Source of the DNA: Chinchilla lanigera
Taxonomy: Eukaryota > Chordata > Mammalia > Rodentia > Chinchillidae
Length of the DNA stretch: 64,000 bases
NCBI RefSeq assembly: GCF_000276665.1
Contig: NW_004955417.1
Location: 25,855,578-25,919,577, forward strand
Reading direction: 5' to 3'
Positions 60,071-64,000 of this stretch are shown here, in pieces (the stretch's first letter is position 1; each line of letters starts with the position of its first letter). Under the pieces are notes generated by a model that did not search any database, was not told the DNA's origin, and worked only from the letters and a program-made list of their open reading frames with translations. The translations under genes were made by a program, and so were the position numbers.

Positions 60071-60285
60071 TCTATTGGGTTTCAATCTTGCTTTGGTCCA
60101 GTTCTTTCTTATCCTATATTCTTTCCTTTTCAAATGGAAATCTTTACCCTTTGCCATTATACTTTGAAATATGTAACTTAGTTTTTATTTTTACACAGGT
60201 TCATGGCTAAGAGTTTGCCTTGAGTCTCAGAAGGCATTTTGACTTTTGGAATGCTGGAAGTGTTGAGACTTTAGAGAAAGTATTA

Positions 60286-60836
60286 CAGTGATACCTTGAT
60301 TGTCAAACTTGGTTTGTTCCAAATTTGTGTTCAAACACCAAACTGTTTGAGAACTGAACATATTTTTCCCATAAGAAATAATGGCAAACCAAAATCGATT
60401 CTGAGGCCCAAAAATTACAGTTATAAATTTATTTTTCCCGGACTTTAACAAATTTCACAATGATTTCTTTCTTTAACTCTATCATGGCTCTCACAGTTTT
60501 TCTCTTAGCTTTATTACTGAATCACTAACTTTCTTTGGAGCCATGGTTATAATATCTTATGTAAAAAACCACAATTGTGCATGTTTTAATGCACTAACAC
60601 AAGCACTATATGTTGCCTGGGTAAGAGTAGCACTTAGACTGAAGTGTTACCCTTTTGTGTCTGTGGTGAGACATGATGCATGACTCACTCTTAGTCTGTA
60701 CAGGTTTTTTCAAGTCGGGTTTTTGGTTCTACTATTGAGCAAAGTTACTAACACCAAGTATATCTTTTTCAAAAGTTTGTTGTTTGAGAAGTGGAAAGTT
60801 CAGACTTGCAGCTATTTGATGACTGAGGTATCACTG
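60286..60836. mobile_element. Tc1/mariner-type non-autonomous DNA transposon
   Basis: Left end CAGTGATACCTTGATTGTCA and reverse complement of the right end CAGTGATACCTCAGTCATCA share 15 or more of 20 bases. Each end is flanked by TA (60284-60285 and 60837-60838). The 551-base interior has no transposase. Such ends are typical of Tigger-like elements in mammals; the family name is not assigned. Confidence 0.75.
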
Positions 60837-60949
60837 TATTTCATTTTTGGATGCACACAAGGTACTTGTTTTTTGTAAGGTGAAATTATTACTTATTATT
60901 GTGTTTATTTTGATACTAAAGAGAGTTCAAGTAGACATGTTTGGGTGTC

Positions 60950-61300
60950 AAGCTGCAAGGATTAGAATGTGACATTTAAGGCTGTCAATTTGATTGATTT
61001 GGGAACCGCCTAGGGGATTAGTGAAACACCCTTCCAGGTGTATCTGTGTGGGTCATGGAGGTGTGACCCTGGGTGCTACATATGGTCTCTGGTCCCTTCC
61101 CCTCTGGCACTGTTCCCTTGCTCTGCCATGAACTGACATCTTTTCTCTACCATCCTTTTTCACCACAATATTTCTCTTTAAAAGCCAGCTAACTATGGAC
61201 TGAATTCCCCAAAACCACGAACCACATTAAACTTCTCCTCCTCTAAGTTATGGGAGTTGGGTATTTTATATCCCAGTGACAGGAAAGCTAACTGAGACAG
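60950..61300 (+). mobile_element. MaLR-type solitary LTR
   Basis: Sense LTR: TCAATTTGATTGATTTGGGA, CGCCTAGGGGATTAGTGAAA, CCAGCTAACTATGGACTGAA, TTAAACTTCTCCTCCTC, ending TATATCCCAGTGACAGGAAAG. Confidence 0.65.
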
Positions 61301-62567
61301 GAAATGATAACTATAAGAACAGCAACTAAAAATAATACTTACTGAGGACAATCCTCAGAGGTGAGTCCTACTGTTTGTATTATATCTATGAAGTAGGTAT
61401 TATTTTCCCCTCCTTGGAAGTGAAGAAAGTAAGATTAAGTAAGTGATTTAAACAGAAATAAAACTGGAATTTGAATCTAAATTTTACGAATTTAAAAACT
61501 CCTCTTATGACTAATAACCTTGTGCTGTTTCCTCAGAGACAGAGAGAAATGAAAAAACAAGAAGCAAACTTAACAAAATCAAAGCTAGAGTTACTAGAAG
61601 ACTATTGCTGACTACGCTCTGACTATGTCACATGGTGCTCTGTGCGTGTGTCCATAGCAGACTGGAAGAGGTTGGTCATGGATCTCAGAACCCAAACCAA
61701 TGTGCTTTAGACCTCAGGACTGGGAACAATAGCACACACACTGTGAACTGTGTGTTGTGTTGGTGGATGAACAACAATGGCTTAAATGTGGAGGCCTTCT
61801 TAGCAAATATGCAAGATTTTATAGTATGTATTTTGTTTGTTAACATTACTTTAGACTCAAATTACTTTTTTTAGTCTCTTATTTTCTTTGCCCAATTAAA
61901 AAAGTTAAGCAACCATATTTCTCTCATGTATTGACATCTGTTTATCATCTATCCATTTGTTTTAGAGAGTGGCATGAAAATTATTCATCGCAGCACCTTA
62001 AACAAAACTGGTGTTTTCTGGTTTCCTGTTCCAAAAAGGGAGGCCCATGTCTCCGTAGATGCTGCAGGATGGAGCAGGAACTTCAGGGTGACACAGCCTA
62101 GCGCTAAGGTCATGGTCTTGGGCAAGCTACTTAACCTTTCTTTGGAATTCATTTCCTGATTTGACCAGATGACAAGGGAGTTGTGAAGATCAGATGAGCC
62201 AAGTAGGGTCCTGGGGTGTGTGGCACACATGCATATACAAATAAAAAAAATTTACAGAATGTGAAAACAATACCAACATTGATATCTCTACTCCATTCTA
62301 TTTCCTTTTTAAAATGTTGGCCTTGCTTCAGTGAGTTCATCTGGAATACACACAACATTTTTTCTCACTGTTTGGAAAAAATCCCAGACATTATATAAAA
62401 TGCCCAGCATGCAGTAGGTGAGTGGTAGAGTAGGTAAATGGTTTACTGCTGAGATTTAAGTGCCTCTAAAGCCCAGTGACAGACACTCTTTTGAGACCAG
62501 GGTAGAGCAGAGGGTGTGTCCTTCTGGTAATGATGTGACACTGATCCCCACACCTGGCAGTACTCAC

Positions 62568-62764
62568 CAGTGGTGACTTCAGCAATGAGCTCAGCCGCAT
62601 TGTGGCATCCCTGTACTATGCTCCTTGTCCACTGGGAGAGATCCCTGCTGACTTCTGCCCGGAAAAGATGTGTTTCAATTCCTTGCTTGGTACCAGTTCG
62701 TGTTGCAAAGGACAGATCCATACCAGCTTGGGGTGAGCCCTTCCCCGGACCTGAATGGACTAGC
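62568..62764 (-). CDS. SNTB1: SNTB1 coding exon (end of the second PH domain)
   Basis: On the minus strand the exon follows the strong acceptor TTTCTCTCTCCAG and ends before the donor GTGAGTAC. It is 197 bases and encodes LVHSGPGKGSPQAGMDLSFA, then TRTGTKQGIETHLFRAEVSR and DLSQWTRSIVQGCHNAAELI followed by AEVTT. I placed the start at 62764 because a nearer AG (at 62727) has no pyrimidine tract and the upstream frame LVHSGP-SPQAG fits the syntrophin family. Phase is consistent: the first base completes a codon, the last G joins the next exon to give Ala. Confidence 0.95.
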
Positions 62765-64000
62765 CTGGAGAGAGAAAGATCACCATCAGAAGGGACACTA
62801 CTCTATCCCTGCCATATCCCCCAGCAAAAGCCCAGAATTGGTGATCTGCTCTCATTTTTGTGACTTGAACCAGAGGGTCCATGATACCCTACTTTTCACC
62901 ATGGTTGTTCCATCTTCCCTTCAATGGCGGTGTGAAATTAAGATGCATCCAAGGGTTGTGCACTTGGGTGTAAATTCAGAGGATTTTAACTTGTGCAAAT
63001 TCAACTATCCTTTCAGTCAAAACAGAAAAGAATAAACGAGAGAAGATAATGTAAATGGTGTGCCACATTCTCCCCTTCCATTCCTGAGCGTGTATGTATC
63101 AAACGATTCAGTAAGGGCAAGCGCAGGCAAAGCAAGTCTCCTGCAGTGAACCGAGTGTGAGACTCAGCTCCCCTGCGGCTCTTGTCCTCTGAGAGGATCT
63201 GGCTGCATTGAGCATACTTCTGGGTGTGCTTTCTGTACTACCTCAGTACACTGCTCTTGTCGGAACAACCTCCAGATAACCTGGAATTCAACTGAAGAAG
63301 CAGCAATCTGTTTGTCTGCTAAAACTAGAGAAAACACTGCAACGCTAGACTTCTTGGGACATGGTAGAGATCTACATGTTAGTGGGCATGGAAGGGATTT
63401 TCAAGAGATTTTCCTACCACGCAGTGCATTCACACTGACTTTAGAACTTACCCTTGGCATAAAATGTGCCTGCTACAGCAAATAATTTTCTCAAAGGCCG
63501 GACTTAAAGCATTAAGAATCAAAGTGCTCTGGACACCACCTTGAACACGCTGCTCCGCGGGAGGTCAGCCTGCTCCGGGGACAGACTCTTCTATCGCTCA
63601 TTTGCAGGGAAGCATACGTATAATTTGATAACTGCTACTTCCCTCCAGGGTATTTACATTTTTATCCTTATCTCTTAATACAGAAAGCAACACTTTACCA
63701 CTTGCTAGAGAAATGCCAGGTGTCTGTCCACACGGTGCATGGGGAGTTATTTTCTCGGGCAAAGAGCTTATTACCTTTAAATTAAAAATAGGTTGAAAGA
63801 ACTCGAAAAGCTTATTTGTCTTGTAAACCCAAATGCTGTAGAACACCATTATCAATGGAACAAAGCCTGTTGTAGCCTGTTGAACTGCTAGAACGAGACT
63901 GTTGGATAATTCTGCGGAGTTCTCTTTCACTTATAAAGATGGAATTTGGCGTGAAGTGGTTCAGTGCCAGCTCAGAGAGAAAGGTTAGTTGGAAAGCCTT
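62765..64000 (-). other. SNTB1: SNTB1 intron (to window edge)
   Basis: No exon, repeat or signal was recognised in this stretch. The next upstream syntrophin exon was looked for and not found. Confidence 0.7.

Larger units (their letters stand above)
55104..62567 (-). other. SNTB1: SNTB1 intron
   Basis: About 7.5 kb with an AC microsatellite (55502-55541), several MaLR-type LTRs, one ID SINE (58293-58379) and a TA-flanked DNA transposon (60286-60836). The stretch 56110-58250 shows no recognisable element. No other SNTB1 exon was seen. Confidence 0.7.

Noticed and set aside
62727..62728. Alternative acceptor for the SNTB1 exon at the nearer AG
   Set aside because: It lacks a pyrimidine tract, and using it would delete the family-conserved LVHSGP and SPQAG residues. 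The acceptor before 62764 is strong and keeps phase.

Overview
This is a vertebrate nuclear window, from a placental mammal and most likely a rodent. Coding sequence occurs as short exons with GT/AG splice junctions. The introns are full of tRNA-derived ID SINEs, B1-like SINEs, B1-ID composites, MaLR-type LTRs and old LINE-1 pieces. The mix of ID elements (tRNA-like body, usually ending near GGTACC) and B1-ID composites points to the squirrel- or beaver-related part of the rodents. The species cannot be fixed from the sequence alone. One assembly gap of 970 N lies at 4430-5399.

Two protein-coding genes are recognised, arranged tail to tail. Positions 1-37475 hold the 3' part of MTBP (MDM2-binding protein, partner of Treslin/TICRR in replication origin firing) on the + strand. 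Ten coding exons are visible, from about the middle of the protein to its stop codon at 37175-37177. All splice phases agree except across the N gap, where one further exon must lie. Positions 51685-64000 hold the last three coding exons of SNTB1 (beta-1 syntrophin) on the - strand. They encode the end of the second PH domain and the syntrophin-unique C-terminus, with the stop codon at 51685-51687. This matches the MTBP-SNTB1 neighbourhood known on human chromosome 8q24. The intergenic space, about 37.5-48.5 kb, holds repeats and no gene that I can support.

Layout: 1-3211 MTBP intron with SINEs; 3212-3385 exon; GC-rich intron and gap; 11204-37177 the remaining nine MTBP exons between repeat-rich introns; 37178-37475 3' UTR; 37.5-48.5 kb intergenic, with LTRs, a LINE-1, a DNA transposon interrupted by an ID SINE, a 37-bp minisatellite and a 145-bp inverted duplication; about 48.5-51.68 kb probable SNTB1 3' UTR; 51.7-64 kb SNTB1 exons and introns with a local direct duplication, a TA-flanked DNA transposon and several LTRs.

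The two genes are neighbours by position and not by function: MTBP acts in the nucleus on replication, SNTB1 at the membrane on the dystrophin complex. I found no novel multi-gene system. The most unusual signals are local: GC/CpG-rich pockets that have shifted MTBP exon composition, a 79-bp hAT-like element with an 8-bp target duplication, the near-perfect inverted duplication, the minisatellite inside an LTR, and a recent 115-bp segmental copy.
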